This document shows positions 25,586 through 33,978 of a stretch of 64,000 nucleotides of DNA, piece after piece. Every line of letters begins with the position of its first letter. The first letter of the stretch is position 1. The notes under the pieces are model-generated. The model was not told the origin of the DNA. It did no database searches and was given only the letters and a program-made list of their open reading frames with translations. The position numbers and the translations under genes were made by a program. This DNA is from Dryocola sp036489025 (GTDB taxonomy: Bacteria > Pseudomonadota > Gammaproteobacteria > Enterobacterales > Enterobacteriaceae): assembly GCA_036489025.1 (NCBI GenBank), contig DASXGN010000035.1, forward strand, positions 124,001-188,000. The letters run 5' to 3'.

Positions 25586-25607
25586 CCCTGTGCCTGGCAG
25601 CACAGGG
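25586..25607 (-). terminator. Hairpin after tusA, possible weak terminator
   Basis: Perfect 8-bp stem CCCTGTGC/GCACAGGG with a six-base loop, nine bases past the tusA stop on the minus strand. No T-run follows, so it may be an mRNA 3' stabiliser rather than a terminator. Confidence 0.4.
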
Positions 25608-25615
25608 ATCTTCGC

Positions 25616-25861
25616 TTACTGGCCTTTGCGCAGCAGGTACTGATAAGGCAATGATTCAACCTGCTGAGCGAGAAGCTCGTGCTCCATAAAGCGGCAAAAA
25701 CCGGGGATATCACGGGTCGTGGCCGGATCGTCAGCAATCACCAGCAGCGTTTCGCCCGGCTGCATATTGCGTACGGTTTTGCGCACCATCATTACGGGTT
25801 CGGGGCAGCGCAGGCCCAGAGCATCAAGCTTGTAGTCGGGGTTGGCAAACAAATCGGTCAT
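25616..25861 (-). CDS. tusA: Sulfur-carrier protein TusA
   Basis: Takes persulfide sulfur from IscS and hands it to TusBCD for 2-thiolation of tRNA wobble uridine. 81 residues, as in E. coli. The persulfide Cys is in LGLRCPEPVMMVRKTVR around residue 19. The C-terminus LPYQYLLRKGQ is conserved. Divergent from yhhQ. Confidence 0.97.
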   Translation of the reverse strand: MTDLFANPDYKLDALGLRCPEPVMMVRKTVRNMQPGETLLVIADDPATTRDIPGFCRFMEHELLAQQVESLPYQYLLRKGQ

Positions 25862-25999
25862 AGCAGTCTCGAATTAAAAAAACCGCGCTAGTTTACGCCC
25901 GGTAAAATATCGCGCAAGGGACGTGAACGATTGCGTTAAAATTAACCATTGCAATGCGGGGCTAAAGCAGTATTATCGCCCCGCTTTTAAACGGCAGGA

Positions 26000-26033
26000 C
26001 CTGGGTTCCCTCACCCCATTCACTAAAAAGGCT
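26000..26033 (+). promoter_or_regulatory. Probable preQ1-I riboswitch in the yhhQ leader
   Basis: The short leader fits an H-type pseudoknot. P1: TGGG (26002-26005) with CCCA (26015-26018). The loop between has CCT (26009-26011), which can pair with AGG (26029-26031) as P2, across the A-rich linker TTCACTAAAA. The AGG is part of the Shine-Dalgarno (AAGG), so ligand binding would hide it. Order and sequence resemble the Thermoanaerobacter tengcongensis-type aptamer, and preQ1 riboswitches are known before yhhQ-family (COG1738) genes. Confidence 0.6.
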
Positions 26034-26037
26034 AAAA

Positions 26038-26703
26038 ATGATGCAGTTTAATTCTCGTCAGCGCGTAAAAGCGCTGTTCTGGCTTTCGCTATTCCATTTG
26101 CTGGTGATCACCTCCAGCAACTATCTGGTGCAGCTGCCGGTTTCTATCTTTGGGTTCCACACCACCTGGGGCGCGTTCAGCTTCCCGTTTATCTTCCTGG
26201 CAACCGATCTGACGGTGCGAATTTTTGGCGCACCTCTGGCACGCCGCATTATCTTCGCGGTAATGATTCCGGCGCTGGTGATTTCCTACGCTATTTCTGC
26301 CCTGTTTTATATGGGAAGCTGGCAGGGATTCGAGGCGCTCACGCACTTCAACCTGTTTGTCGCTCGTATCGCCACCGCCAGCTTTATGGCCTACGCGCTG
26401 GGGCAGATTCTTGACGTGCACGTCTTCAACCGCCTGCGCCAGAACAAACGCTGGTGGCTCGCGCCGACCGCCTCCACGCTGTTTGGCAACGTGAGCGACA
26501 CGCTGTCCTTCTTCTTTATCGCCTTCTGGCGAAGCCCGGACGCCTTTATGGCACAGCACTGGGTGGAAATCGCTATCGTCGACTACTGCTTTAAGGTCCT
26601 GATCAGCATCATTTTCTTCCTGCCGATGTACGGTGTGCTGCTCAATATGCTGCTGAAGCGCGCGGTAGACAAATCCGAAATGTCGACGTTACAGCCGGGT
26701 TGA
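26038..26703 (+). CDS. yhhQ: Queuosine precursor (preQ0/preQ1) transporter YhhQ
   Basis: Inner-membrane transporter for 7-deazaguanine precursors of tRNA queuosine; 221 residues as in E. coli. About six membrane segments and the family blocks FWLSLFHLLVITSSNYLVQLPV, FPFIFLATDLTVRIFG, and TASTLFGNVSDT. Two adjacent ATGs (26038, 26041) could serve as start; AAGG at 26028-26031 suits either. The riboswitch-like leader supports a role in queuosine salvage. Followed by dcrB in the same direction. Confidence 0.95.
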   Translation: MMQFNSRQRVKALFWLSLFHLLVITSSNYLVQLPVSIFGFHTTWGAFSFPFIFLATDLTVRIFGAPLARRIIFAVMIPALVISYAISALFYMGSWQGFEALTHFNLFVARIATASFMAYALGQILDVHVFNRLRQNKRWWLAPTASTLFGNVSDTLSFFFIAFWRSPDAFMAQHWVEIAIVDYCFKVLISIIFFLPMYGVLLNMLLKRAVDKSEMSTLQPG

Positions 26704-26775
26704 CCTTGGTTGAATTATCTTGTGATAAGATGCTGAGATCGGCCTCAAAGGCTTGTTAACGTAAAGGATGAAGTG

Positions 26776-27333
26776 ATGCGTAACCTGGTAAAATATGTCG
26801 GTGTTGGCCTGCTGGTGCTGGGTCTGGCCGCTTGTGACAACAACGACAGCAAAACCCCAACCGCGGGCGCAGCCGCCGAAAGCAACGCCAGCGGCCAGCC
26901 GGTCAATCTGCTGGACGGTAAAGTCAGCTTCGCTCTGCCTGCGGATATGACGGACCAAAGCGGCAAGGTCGGCACGCAGGCGAATAACATGCACGTTTAT
27001 TCTGATGCCACCGGCCAGAAAGCGGTGATTGTGATTGTCGGCGACAACACCACCGATGATTTAGCCGCGCTGGCCAAACGTCTGGAAGATCAGCAGCGCG
27101 CCCGCGATCCGCAGCTCCAGGTGGTGACCAATAAATCCATCGAGATCAAAGGCCACACCCTGCAACAGCTGGATACCGTTATCTCCGCCAAAGGCCAGAC
27201 CGCCTACTCTTCGGTCATCCTCGGCAAAGTGGATAACCAGCTGCTGACTATGCAGATCACGCTGCCTGCGGACAACCAGCAGCAGGCGCAGACCGCCGCT
27301 GAGAACATCATCAATACCATCACCATCAAATAA
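26776..27333 (+). CDS. dcrB: DcrB family lipoprotein
   Basis: Periplasmic-facing lipoprotein needed by phages C1 and C6 in E. coli and linked to envelope integrity. 185 residues, same as E. coli. Lipobox LAAC around residue 17-20 with Asp at +2, which favours inner-membrane retention. Conserved domain: VNLLDGKVSFALPADMTDQSGK, AKRLEDQQRARDPQLQVVTNK, SSVILGKV. AAAGGA upstream supports the ATG at 26776 over the preceding GTG. Its strong terminator lies inside the end of convergent yhhS. Confidence 0.95.
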   Translation: MRNLVKYVGVGLLVLGLAACDNNDSKTPTAGAAAESNASGQPVNLLDGKVSFALPADMTDQSGKVGTQANNMHVYSDATGQKAVIVIVGDNTTDDLAALAKRLEDQQRARDPQLQVVTNKSIEIKGHTLQQLDTVISAKGQTAYSSVILGKVDNQLLTMQITLPADNQQQAQTAAENIINTITIK

Positions 27334-28557
27334 TTAATCTGATGGGGATGCCGCGGCCTCCGGTTGTTCAACCGGAGGCCGTTTTTTTAACCACCGGGCC
27401 ATTATCAGCGCGATAAACGCCAGCCCCGCCGCCGCGATGTAAATCACCGATACGCCAAAGTAAGCCATCACTAACCCAGCCAGCGGCCCGGTAATGCCCA
27501 GCGAGAGATCCATAAACACCGTATAGGTCGCCAGCGCGCTGCCCTGATTTTGCTGCGGCACGGCTTTAACCGCCACCACGCCCAGCGCCGGGAATACCAG
27601 CGAGAAGCCAGCCCCCGCCAGCAAAGTACCCATTTTTGCCAGCCACGGTGCCTCGGCAAACCCCACCAGCAGCAGGCCGATGATTTCCACGACAAAACAG
27701 ATCGTCGCCACGTTCAGCCCGCCAAGCCGGTTAATGCCGTTCGGGAAAAGTAAGCGAGTACCAACAAATGCGCAGCTAAAGAGCGTCAGCGCAAAAGCCG
27801 CGCCGTCCCAGCCCTTTGCATCGTAAAAAAGAGTGATGAACGTGGCGATAACCCCAAAGCCCGCCGAGGCAAGCGCCAGCGCCATACCAAACGGCCATAC
27901 GCGCCCGAGCACGGCGCGAAACGGCAGCGGCCTGCCTTTGCTGGCCTTCACCGCGGCGCGGGGCAGCGCCAGCAGAAGGGCCATGAGAGCCACCGCCATG
28001 ATAATGCCCGCGAGCAATTTCAGGCCGCCAAGATGGTAAAACAGCACGCCGAGCGGCGCGCCGATAGCCATTGCGCCATAAGTTACGATGCCGTTCCAGG
28101 AAATCACCCGCCCGATATGCAGCGAACCGACGACGCCCACGCCCCACAGCGTCGAGCCCGTCCCTGCAAAGCTCTGCCCAACCCCCAGAATTAAGCGGCC
28201 CAGGCACAGCAGAATCAAGCTCGCCATTGGCCAGCCGCTGCCGAATGCCGCCAGCAAATAGCTGACTCCGCTCAGGAAACAGCCGCACAGCCCGAAGACA
28301 ACAATTTTCTTCGGCCCGAGCAGGTCGGCGTAGCGCCCGGCGTGCGGACGGCTCAGCAGGGTGGCAAAATATTGCAGGCTGATAACCAACCCCGCCCAGA
28401 AAGCGCTAAATCCCATAACGTCATGGACATAACCCGGCAGCACCGCCAGCGGCAGACCGATAGTCAGGTAGCTTGCAAAGTTGAACATCACCACAGAAAC
28501 AATCTGCAGATTGAGGTGGAATCCGCTCGGAGCGGGCTGGTGAGAATGGTCGGGCAT
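27334..28557 (-). CDS. yhhS: YhhS family MFS exporter
   Basis: Major facilitator protein with 12 membrane segments, 407 residues from ATG 28555-28557 (MPDHSHQPAPSG). Very close to E. coli YhhS, which has been linked to drug/arabinose efflux; the natural substrate is unknown. Conserved motifs: RPHAGRYADLLGPKKIV (MFS motif A) and GSTLWGVGVVGSLHIGRVISWNG. The stop codon directly abuts that of dcrB, and the last 18 or so codons contain the dcrB terminator. Confidence 0.93.
   Translation of the reverse strand: MPDHSHQPAPSGFHLNLQIVSVVMFNFASYLTIGLPLAVLPGYVHDVMGFSAFWAGLVISLQYFATLLSRPHAGRYADLLGPKKIVVFGLCGCFLSGVSYLLAAFGSGWPMASLILLCLGRLILGVGQSFAGTGSTLWGVGVVGSLHIGRVISWNGIVTYGAMAIGAPLGVLFYHLGGLKLLAGIIMAVALMALLLALPRAAVKASKGRPLPFRAVLGRVWPFGMALALASAGFGVIATFITLFYDAKGWDGAAFALTLFSCAFVGTRLLFPNGINRLGGLNVATICFVVEIIGLLLVGFAEAPWLAKMGTLLAGAGFSLVFPALGVVAVKAVPQQNQGSALATYTVFMDLSLGITGPLAGLVMAYFGVSVIYIAAAGLAFIALIMARWLKKRPPVEQPEAAASPSD
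27354..27388 (+). terminator. dcrB terminator embedded in the yhhS coding end
   Basis: CGGCCTCCGGTT at 27354-27365, loop GTTC, AACCGGAGGCCG at 27370-27381, then seven T: a perfect 12-bp stem. It starts 20 bp after the dcrB stop but lies within the 3' coding part of convergent yhhS, so it encodes yhhS residues (the K-R-P-P...E-Q-P-E-A-A tail) on the other strand. Confidence 0.9.
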
Positions 28558-28704
28558 CAGCATTCACTTAGAAAACAGCAGAGCCCCAGTATAAACAGTT
28601 CAGGATTAAGAATTCAGCAATTCCTGGCGTTTCAGACTGGCCCTGAGCGTAATCGACAAACGAGCCGCTACACTATGAAGATCCGTCCCAGAAAGGAATC
28701 CACC

Positions 28705-29754
28705 ATGCCTTCCGTTGAACCCGACAAAGCCGGGCTACATATTCTCCTGAAACTCTCCGCCCTTGTGATAATCCTCGCGGGAATCCACGCGGCGGCTGAC
28801 ATTATCGTGCAGCTTTTGATGGCGCTTTTCTTCGCCATCGTGCTCAACCCGCTGGTCACCTGGTTTATCAGGCGCGGTGTGAACAGGCCGCTGGCGATAA
28901 CGATTGTTGTCTTCGTGATGCTGATAATACTGACGCTGCTGGTCGGCGTGCTCGCGGCGTCAATGAATGACTTTTTGGCCCTGCTGCCGAAGTACAACAA
29001 AATGCTGACCCAGAAGGTGCTGGAAATAGAACGGGCGATTCCGTTCATGCACCTGCGGCTGTCGCCTGAACGTATGCTACAGAGGCTGGACTCCGAAAAA
29101 GTGATGTCCTTCGCCACCACCTTAATGACCGGGCTTTCCGGCGCAATGGCAAGCGTCCTGCTGCTGGTGATGACCGTCGTTTTTATGCTGTTTGAGGTGC
29201 GCCACGTCCCGTACAAACTGCGCTTCGCGCTTTCTAATCCGCAAATCCATATCGCCGGTCTGCACCGGGCGCTCAAAGGCGTAACCCATTATCTGGCGCT
29301 GAAAACGCTGATCAGCCTGTGGACGGGCGTGATTATCTGGGCCGGGCTGGCGCTGATGGACGTACAGTTTGCGCTGATGTGGGGCGTGCTGGGCTTCCTG
29401 CTGAACTACATTCCCAATATCGGTTCGGTGATTTCGGCCATCCCACCGATGATTCAGGCTTTCCTGTTTAACGGCACCTACGAAATGGTGCTGGTAGGCG
29501 CGCTGTTCCTCGGCGTACACATGGTGCTAGGGAATATTGTCGAGCCCCGCATGATGGGGCGCGGGCTGGGCATGTCGACGTTCGTGGTCTTCCTCTCGCT
29601 GCTGTTCTGGGGCTGGCTGCTCGGCCCGGTGGGCATGCTGCTTTCGGTACCGCTGACCAGCGTCTGTAAAATCCTGATGGAAACCACTCAGGGCGGCGCC
29701 AAGCTGGCGATTCTGCTTGGGCCAGGGCGACCGAAGAGCCGCTTGCCGGGTTAG
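28705..29754 (+). CDS. yhhT: YhhT, AI-2E family transporter (PerM-like)
   Basis: Polytopic membrane protein of the AI-2 exporter/PerM family, 349 residues from ATG 28705 (AAAGGA eight bases upstream), the E. coli YhhT length. An open frame runs back to 28342 but is not conserved. Family features: LFFAIVLNPLV near residue 45, GVLGFLLNYIPNIGSVISAIPP around 235 and LGNIVEPRMMGRGLGMSTFVV around 285. Divergent from yhhS. Actual substrate unknown. Confidence 0.93.
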   Translation: MPSVEPDKAGLHILLKLSALVIILAGIHAAADIIVQLLMALFFAIVLNPLVTWFIRRGVNRPLAITIVVFVMLIILTLLVGVLAASMNDFLALLPKYNKMLTQKVLEIERAIPFMHLRLSPERMLQRLDSEKVMSFATTLMTGLSGAMASVLLLVMTVVFMLFEVRHVPYKLRFALSNPQIHIAGLHRALKGVTHYLALKTLISLWTGVIIWAGLALMDVQFALMWGVLGFLLNYIPNIGSVISAIPPMIQAFLFNGTYEMVLVGALFLGVHMVLGNIVEPRMMGRGLGMSTFVVFLSLLFWGWLLGPVGMLLSVPLTSVCKILMETTQGGAKLAILLGPGRPKSRLPG

Positions 29755-29773
29755 TCCTCCTTCCCTCCACCGC

Positions 29774-29800
29774 GCTTTCTCCCCCGCCAGGGGAGAAAGC
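29774..29800. repeat. Palindrome after yhhT, REP-like
   Basis: GCTTTCTCCCC (29774-29784), loop CGCCA, GGGGAGAAAGC (29790-29800): a perfect 11-bp stem without a T-run, flanked by CCCTC(C/A)CC motifs (29763 and 29803). It belongs with the other CTCCC/GGGAG palindromes of this window. It may double as the 3' end signal of yhhT. The rest of 29755-29992 is the MocR promoter region with nothing else recognised. Confidence 0.55.
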
Positions 29801-29992
29801 ATCCCTCACCTTCCGCTTTCACCCTGCCAATCGTCACTCCTCTGGGCAATCAAATCTTCTGCCGCTCTGAGAGGCTCCCGCGTCGTTTCGCTCATCTGCC
29901 TGGCTCACAGCTGAGTAGAATTTCCCCAACGCCAGGCAAAAAGTGGTTTACTCTGGATAACCCATTCCTCCGTTTTTATCAGGCCAGAATAG

Positions 29993-31462
29993 ATGTCCAG
30001 AAAAGCCAATGCGTTAACCCTCCCGGCGATGGGCGAGTTTGACCGCCATAGCGGGCAGCTTAGCCTGCAGCTGGCAAGAGCGTTAAAAAAAGCCATCCAT
30101 AAGGGTGAGCTGAAGGCGGGCGACCTGCTGCCTTCCACGCGCAGCTTTGCCGCCGCGCTAAATCTTGCGCGGGGCACGGTGCTGGAGGCTTTTGAGCAGC
30201 TGGTTGCCGAGGGGTTTCTGGAGTCAAAACAAGGCTCCGGCACGCGGGTTATTTACTCGCCCGATGCGCAGTCAGACAGCAAACTCGAGCCTGCCGGGGA
30301 AATATCTCTCACCGACAGCGCTCAGGCATTTGCCCGCGTAGCCGAAAGAATCAAAACGCTCGCCCCGGTGCCCTTCGCCGTTTCCGTTCCCGTTGGCGAC
30401 ACCGCGCCGGACGATGTCTGGCGCAAGCTTGGTAACCGAATTCGCGCCCGCGGCCCCGGCGCACCTTCAGGCTATAGCGAGCCGCAGGGAGCCCGATCCC
30501 TGCGTGAAACGATCTGCGAATACGTTCGCAAATCACGTTCGGTACGCTGTACGCCGGAGCAAATCATCATTACTTCCGGCACCCAGCAGGGGCTTTATCT
30601 CGCCACGCAAATTTTGCTGGATAGCGGCGACAGCGCCTGGGTGGAAGATCCCGGCTATCCCGGCATGACGGACATCTTCGAAACCGCTCTGCGCGACAGG
30701 AAAATGGTGCGCGTGCCCGTTGACGAAGAGGGTCTGGACGTGGAAAAGGGCAAGGCTCTGGCTCCGCAGGCAAAAGCCGCCTTTGTCACGCCGTCTCATC
30801 AATATCCTCTTGGCATGCCGCTGAGCATGTCGCGCAGGGCGGCGCTGCTCGACTGGGCGAAGACAAACCAGGCGTGGATAATCGAGGACGACTACGACAG
30901 CGAGATGCGCTACGCCGGGCACCCCTTCCCGTCTTTGCAGGGACTCGGGCCGGACAACGTTATTTACCTCGGCACCTTCAGCAAAATCCTCTTCCCCTCT
31001 TTGCGGCTGGGTTACGTCATCGCCCCCAGGCCGCTGGTCAGCGCGTTTTGCGGAGCCAGGATCCTGCTGGATCGGCATCCCCCCGGCGCCGATCAGTACG
31101 TACTGGCAAGCTTTATGGCCGAAGGCCATCTCGATCGTCATCTGCGCAAAATGCGCGGCGTTTACGCGGATAAACGCCAGGTGCTGATTGAGGCCATTGA
31201 AAAATGGATCGATCCTGAACTTGCCGCGCTACAGCCCTGCGATCAGGGCATGCATATGGTGCTGTGGCTCCGCCAGGGAATTGATGATGCGGAAATTGTC
31301 CGCCGGGGTATTCAGGCTGGCATTGCCGTACGGGCCGTGTCACATATGTATGCAGGTAAAGGAAAGTCCGGCGTACTGCTCGGGCTTGGCGGCTTCACGG
31401 ACGAGCAAATCAACGCCGCGGTGCAGAAACTCAATCAGGTTATATTGTCGAGCATTGCGTAA
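29993..31462 (+). CDS. MocR/PdxR-type transcriptional regulator (GntR HTH + aminotransferase fold)
   Basis: 489 residues. N-terminal GntR winged helix (residues about 15-80: LARALKKAIHKGELKAGDLLPSTRSFAAALNLARGTVLEAFEQL) fused to a fold-type I aminotransferase domain. The PLP lysine is in GTFSKILFPSLRLGY (around residue 328); PEQIIITSGTQQGL and EDDYDSEMRY are the usual PLP-contact motifs. Such proteins sense PLP or an amino compound and often control a neighbour. It lies 47 bp upstream of the M24-fold gene in the same direction, its most likely target or operon partner. Not part of the E. coli gene order here. Confidence 0.88.
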   Translation: MSRKANALTLPAMGEFDRHSGQLSLQLARALKKAIHKGELKAGDLLPSTRSFAAALNLARGTVLEAFEQLVAEGFLESKQGSGTRVIYSPDAQSDSKLEPAGEISLTDSAQAFARVAERIKTLAPVPFAVSVPVGDTAPDDVWRKLGNRIRARGPGAPSGYSEPQGARSLRETICEYVRKSRSVRCTPEQIIITSGTQQGLYLATQILLDSGDSAWVEDPGYPGMTDIFETALRDRKMVRVPVDEEGLDVEKGKALAPQAKAAFVTPSHQYPLGMPLSMSRRAALLDWAKTNQAWIIEDDYDSEMRYAGHPFPSLQGLGPDNVIYLGTFSKILFPSLRLGYVIAPRPLVSAFCGARILLDRHPPGADQYVLASFMAEGHLDRHLRKMRGVYADKRQVLIEAIEKWIDPELAALQPCDQGMHMVLWLRQGIDDAEIVRRGIQAGIAVRAVSHMYAGKGKSGVLLGLGGFTDEQINAAVQKLNQVILSSIA

Positions 31463-31509
31463 CCACCCCGGTACCCAATCAGCGAATGCGCTTAAAGGAG
31501 AAACAAGGA

Positions 31510-32916
31510 ATGGTACAACCTCACTCATCTATCCATCTGGCGGCGGTTAAAGAGCCGCAAATTTACCTGGCGCAGCCGAGCGTAACGCTGACCGACGAAA
31601 CCCTCCTGGCCCGCCGCAGTAAAGTGCTGGCGGGCATGGCGCATCAGCGGCTTGATTCGCTGATTGTTTATGCGGACAAAGAGCACGGCGGCAATTTCGA
31701 GTATCTGACGGGCTTCATCCCGCGCTTTGAGGAAGGGCTGCTGGTGCTGCACAAAAACGGTGAGGCGAGGCTGGTACTCGGCAACGAAAATCTCAAGCTC
31801 GCCCGGCACGCCAGAATCGCGGCTGAGGTAGTTCACGCCCCGTGGTTCTCTTTACCTAATCAGCCGATGGACACCGGGCTTTCGTTAAAGGAAGTGCTCA
31901 ATCATGCCGGGATCAAAGATCAGAGCCGCGTAGGCATTGCGGGCTGGAAGCTGTTTACCGGCGCGCGGGACGACAATAAATCACTGTTCGATATCCCTGC
32001 CTTTATCTTGCAGGCCATCCAGTTGGCGCTGGGCAGCGATGCCGCCCTGCTGAATGCGACGGACGTCTTTATTGACCCGGCAGACGGCGCGCGCATCACT
32101 AATAACGCCAATGAGATTGCCCATTACGAATACGGCGCAAACCTCGCTTCCAGCGCCGTGCTAACCGCCCTGAACGGCGTTGAGCCGGGAAAAACCGAGA
32201 AGGAAATCGCCACGCTGCTGGCCGCCGAAGGTCAGCCGCACAACGTGGTGAGCATTGCGGCGACCGGCGAACGCTTTGAAAAAGCGAATCTTTATCCGTC
32301 GGACAAACAGATCCAGCAGGGCGATAAATTTTCGCTCACCGTGAGCTACAAAGGCGGCCTGTCCAGCCGGGCTGCTTATGTGGTGCGGAGCGCTGACGAG
32401 CTGCATGCTGAGGTAAAAGACTATCTCAGCGTGGTCGCCATTCCTTACTACAGCGCGGTGGTTAACTGGCTGGAGCATCTTCACGTCGGCGTAAAGGGAC
32501 GAGAAATTTACGAGCTGATCGAGCAGGTCATTCCCCGAACGGAATACCACTGGCACCTGAACCCAGGGCACCTGGTTGCCGACGAGGAGTGGCTTTGCTC
32601 GCCGATTTATCCGGCTTCGGACATCCCGCTGCAAAGTGGCATGCTGCTGCAAATCGATATTATCCCGTCGCGCGTAGGTTACGCCGGGGCCAGCATCGAG
32701 GACACAGTTGCGCTGGCGGATGCGGCGCTGCGCCAGCAAATCGCCGCGCTTTATCCACGGCTCTGGCAGCGAATGACCGCCCGCCGGGCCTATATTCGCG
32801 ACGAGCTGAACATTCAGCTTCACGAGGACGTGCTGCCGCTGTCGAATACCGTCGGCTATCTGCGGCCTTACCTGTTGGATAAGCGCATGGCGTTGAAATG
32901 CCGGAAGCCACGCTGA
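31510..32916 (+). CDS. M24 (creatinase/aminopeptidase P)-fold protein with incomplete metal site
   Basis: 468 residues from ATG 31510. An N-terminal creatinase-like domain (residues about 40-190, LDSLIVYADKEHGGNFEYLTGF) precedes a pita-bread domain. True M24 metallopeptidases use Asp, Asp, His, Glu, Glu. Here the Asp-bearing strand reads QQGDKFSLTVSYKGGLSSRAAYVV, with both expected Asp ligands missing; PGHL keeps a His, the next Glu is Asp (LLQIDIIP), and SIEDTV keeps the last Glu. It may therefore be a metal-free hydrolase like creatinase, or a binding protein. MocR neighbour upstream; a terminator follows. Confidence 0.75.
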   Translation: MVQPHSSIHLAAVKEPQIYLAQPSVTLTDETLLARRSKVLAGMAHQRLDSLIVYADKEHGGNFEYLTGFIPRFEEGLLVLHKNGEARLVLGNENLKLARHARIAAEVVHAPWFSLPNQPMDTGLSLKEVLNHAGIKDQSRVGIAGWKLFTGARDDNKSLFDIPAFILQAIQLALGSDAALLNATDVFIDPADGARITNNANEIAHYEYGANLASSAVLTALNGVEPGKTEKEIATLLAAEGQPHNVVSIAATGERFEKANLYPSDKQIQQGDKFSLTVSYKGGLSSRAAYVVRSADELHAEVKDYLSVVAIPYYSAVVNWLEHLHVGVKGREIYELIEQVIPRTEYHWHLNPGHLVADEEWLCSPIYPASDIPLQSGMLLQIDIIPSRVGYAGASIEDTVALADAALRQQIAALYPRLWQRMTARRAYIRDELNIQLHEDVLPLSNTVGYLRPYLLDKRMALKCRKPR

Positions 32917-32930
32917 TTTAGAGCAATAGA

Positions 32931-32961
32931 TAAAAAGGGAGCGTAAGGCTCCCTTGGTTTT
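32931..32961. terminator. Bidirectional terminator between M24-fold gene and binding-protein gene
   Basis: AAGGGAGC (32935-32942), loop GTAAG, GCTCCCTT (32948-32955), with an A-run on the left and TTTT on the right. It serves the plus-strand gene ending at 32916 and the minus-strand gene ending at 32973. Confidence 0.8.
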
Positions 32962-32972
32962 GAGACAGGTTT

Positions 32973-33968
32973 CTACTCTGGCGACAGAACCGCGCTGAGC
33001 TGCTCGTCCGTCAGGGCGATGCCGAAGAACTGGCGATAAAACTCACGCGTTTCTTTGCGCATATCTATGTCGGCAAAGCGATCCGGATACAGCGTTTTCG
33101 CCAGCCACAGGAACTGGAGCGCTTCCTCACTGGTTTCCCGGCACCACCAGAACATCCCTTTTGGATTCACATAGACGCGGTGATGAATGACGGCGTCCAC
33201 GCCCGCCCACTGCGGCGAGGAAAGGATTTCCCGCGCGTCACGCCTGTTCATCGCCACGATGACGGCAGGATTGGCCGCCACCACGCGCTCCAGCGCAACT
33301 TCACCGGAGCGGTTAGGTTTATGCACAAACCAGTTTTCCGCCACGTTGTCTGCGCCAGCCAGATCCATCCAGTCCTGATTCAGCGAAGGCCGTCCGCTTG
33401 TCACCAGCGGATTACCCATGCTGTGATAAACGGCTATGCGCCGATCGGCCGGTAAATCTTTCAGATGCGATGCGACCAGGGCAACATTGCGGTCAAAATA
33501 GCGCTGATAGTCCTGCGCTTTTTTCTGCGCGTCCGGGCCGAGCACCGCCGCCGTTTGCTGAACTCTGGCGGTCAGCGCCCGCATGGAGTTGGCTTCAAAG
33601 GCCAGCACCCGAACTCCGGCCTGCCGCAGCATATCGGGCTGCGGCACGTTCATGTTTTGCGGCACAAACAGCATCTGCGTACCCAGGGCGATGATCTGCT
33701 CCGGGTTCAGCTCGTGCCCGCTGTTTACGCTGACGATCGGCACATCTTTAATGCGCGGCAGGCTCTGGCGCAACAAAGGAATTTGCCGGGCAATCAGCGA
33801 AGTGCCAACAATATTATCGCCGTAGCCCAGCATAGTGATGATGGTGTTTTGCGCCGGCCATGGGGAAGCTATCCGCACGTCGCTGTGCGGCTGGGCAGCC
33901 ATAAGACTGCCCGTCATCATTCCTCCCAAGCCGAGAATCAGCGCCTGAAATAGCTGTCTGAATTTCAT
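32973..33968 (-). CDS. Iron/metallophore-type ABC substrate-binding protein (class III, orphan)
   Basis: 331 residues from ATG 33966-33968, signal peptide ending SLMAA. FecB/BtuF-type periplasmic binding fold: WPAQNTIITMLGYGDNIVGTS, the helical hinge region, and the C-terminal signature MFWWCRETSEEALQFLWLAKTLYPDRF seen in siderophore, heme or oxyanion receptors. It starts 10 bp after the TonB-receptor stop, so the two form an operon. No permease or ATPase gene is nearby, so it must use a transporter encoded elsewhere. The ligand cannot be told from sequence. Confidence 0.85.
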   Translation of the reverse strand: MKFRQLFQALILGLGGMMTGSLMAAQPHSDVRIASPWPAQNTIITMLGYGDNIVGTSLIARQIPLLRQSLPRIKDVPIVSVNSGHELNPEQIIALGTQMLFVPQNMNVPQPDMLRQAGVRVLAFEANSMRALTARVQQTAAVLGPDAQKKAQDYQRYFDRNVALVASHLKDLPADRRIAVYHSMGNPLVTSGRPSLNQDWMDLAGADNVAENWFVHKPNRSGEVALERVVAANPAVIVAMNRRDAREILSSPQWAGVDAVIHHRVYVNPKGMFWWCRETSEEALQFLWLAKTLYPDRFADIDMRKETREFYRQFFGIALTDEQLSAVLSPE

Positions 33969-33978
33969 GGGCTGGCCG

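Noticed and set aside
28342..28704. Long in-frame extension of yhhT towards yhhS
   Set aside because: It is antisense to yhhS, lacks a ribosome site and is not like YhhT; the ATG at 28705 has AAAGGA and gives the family length.
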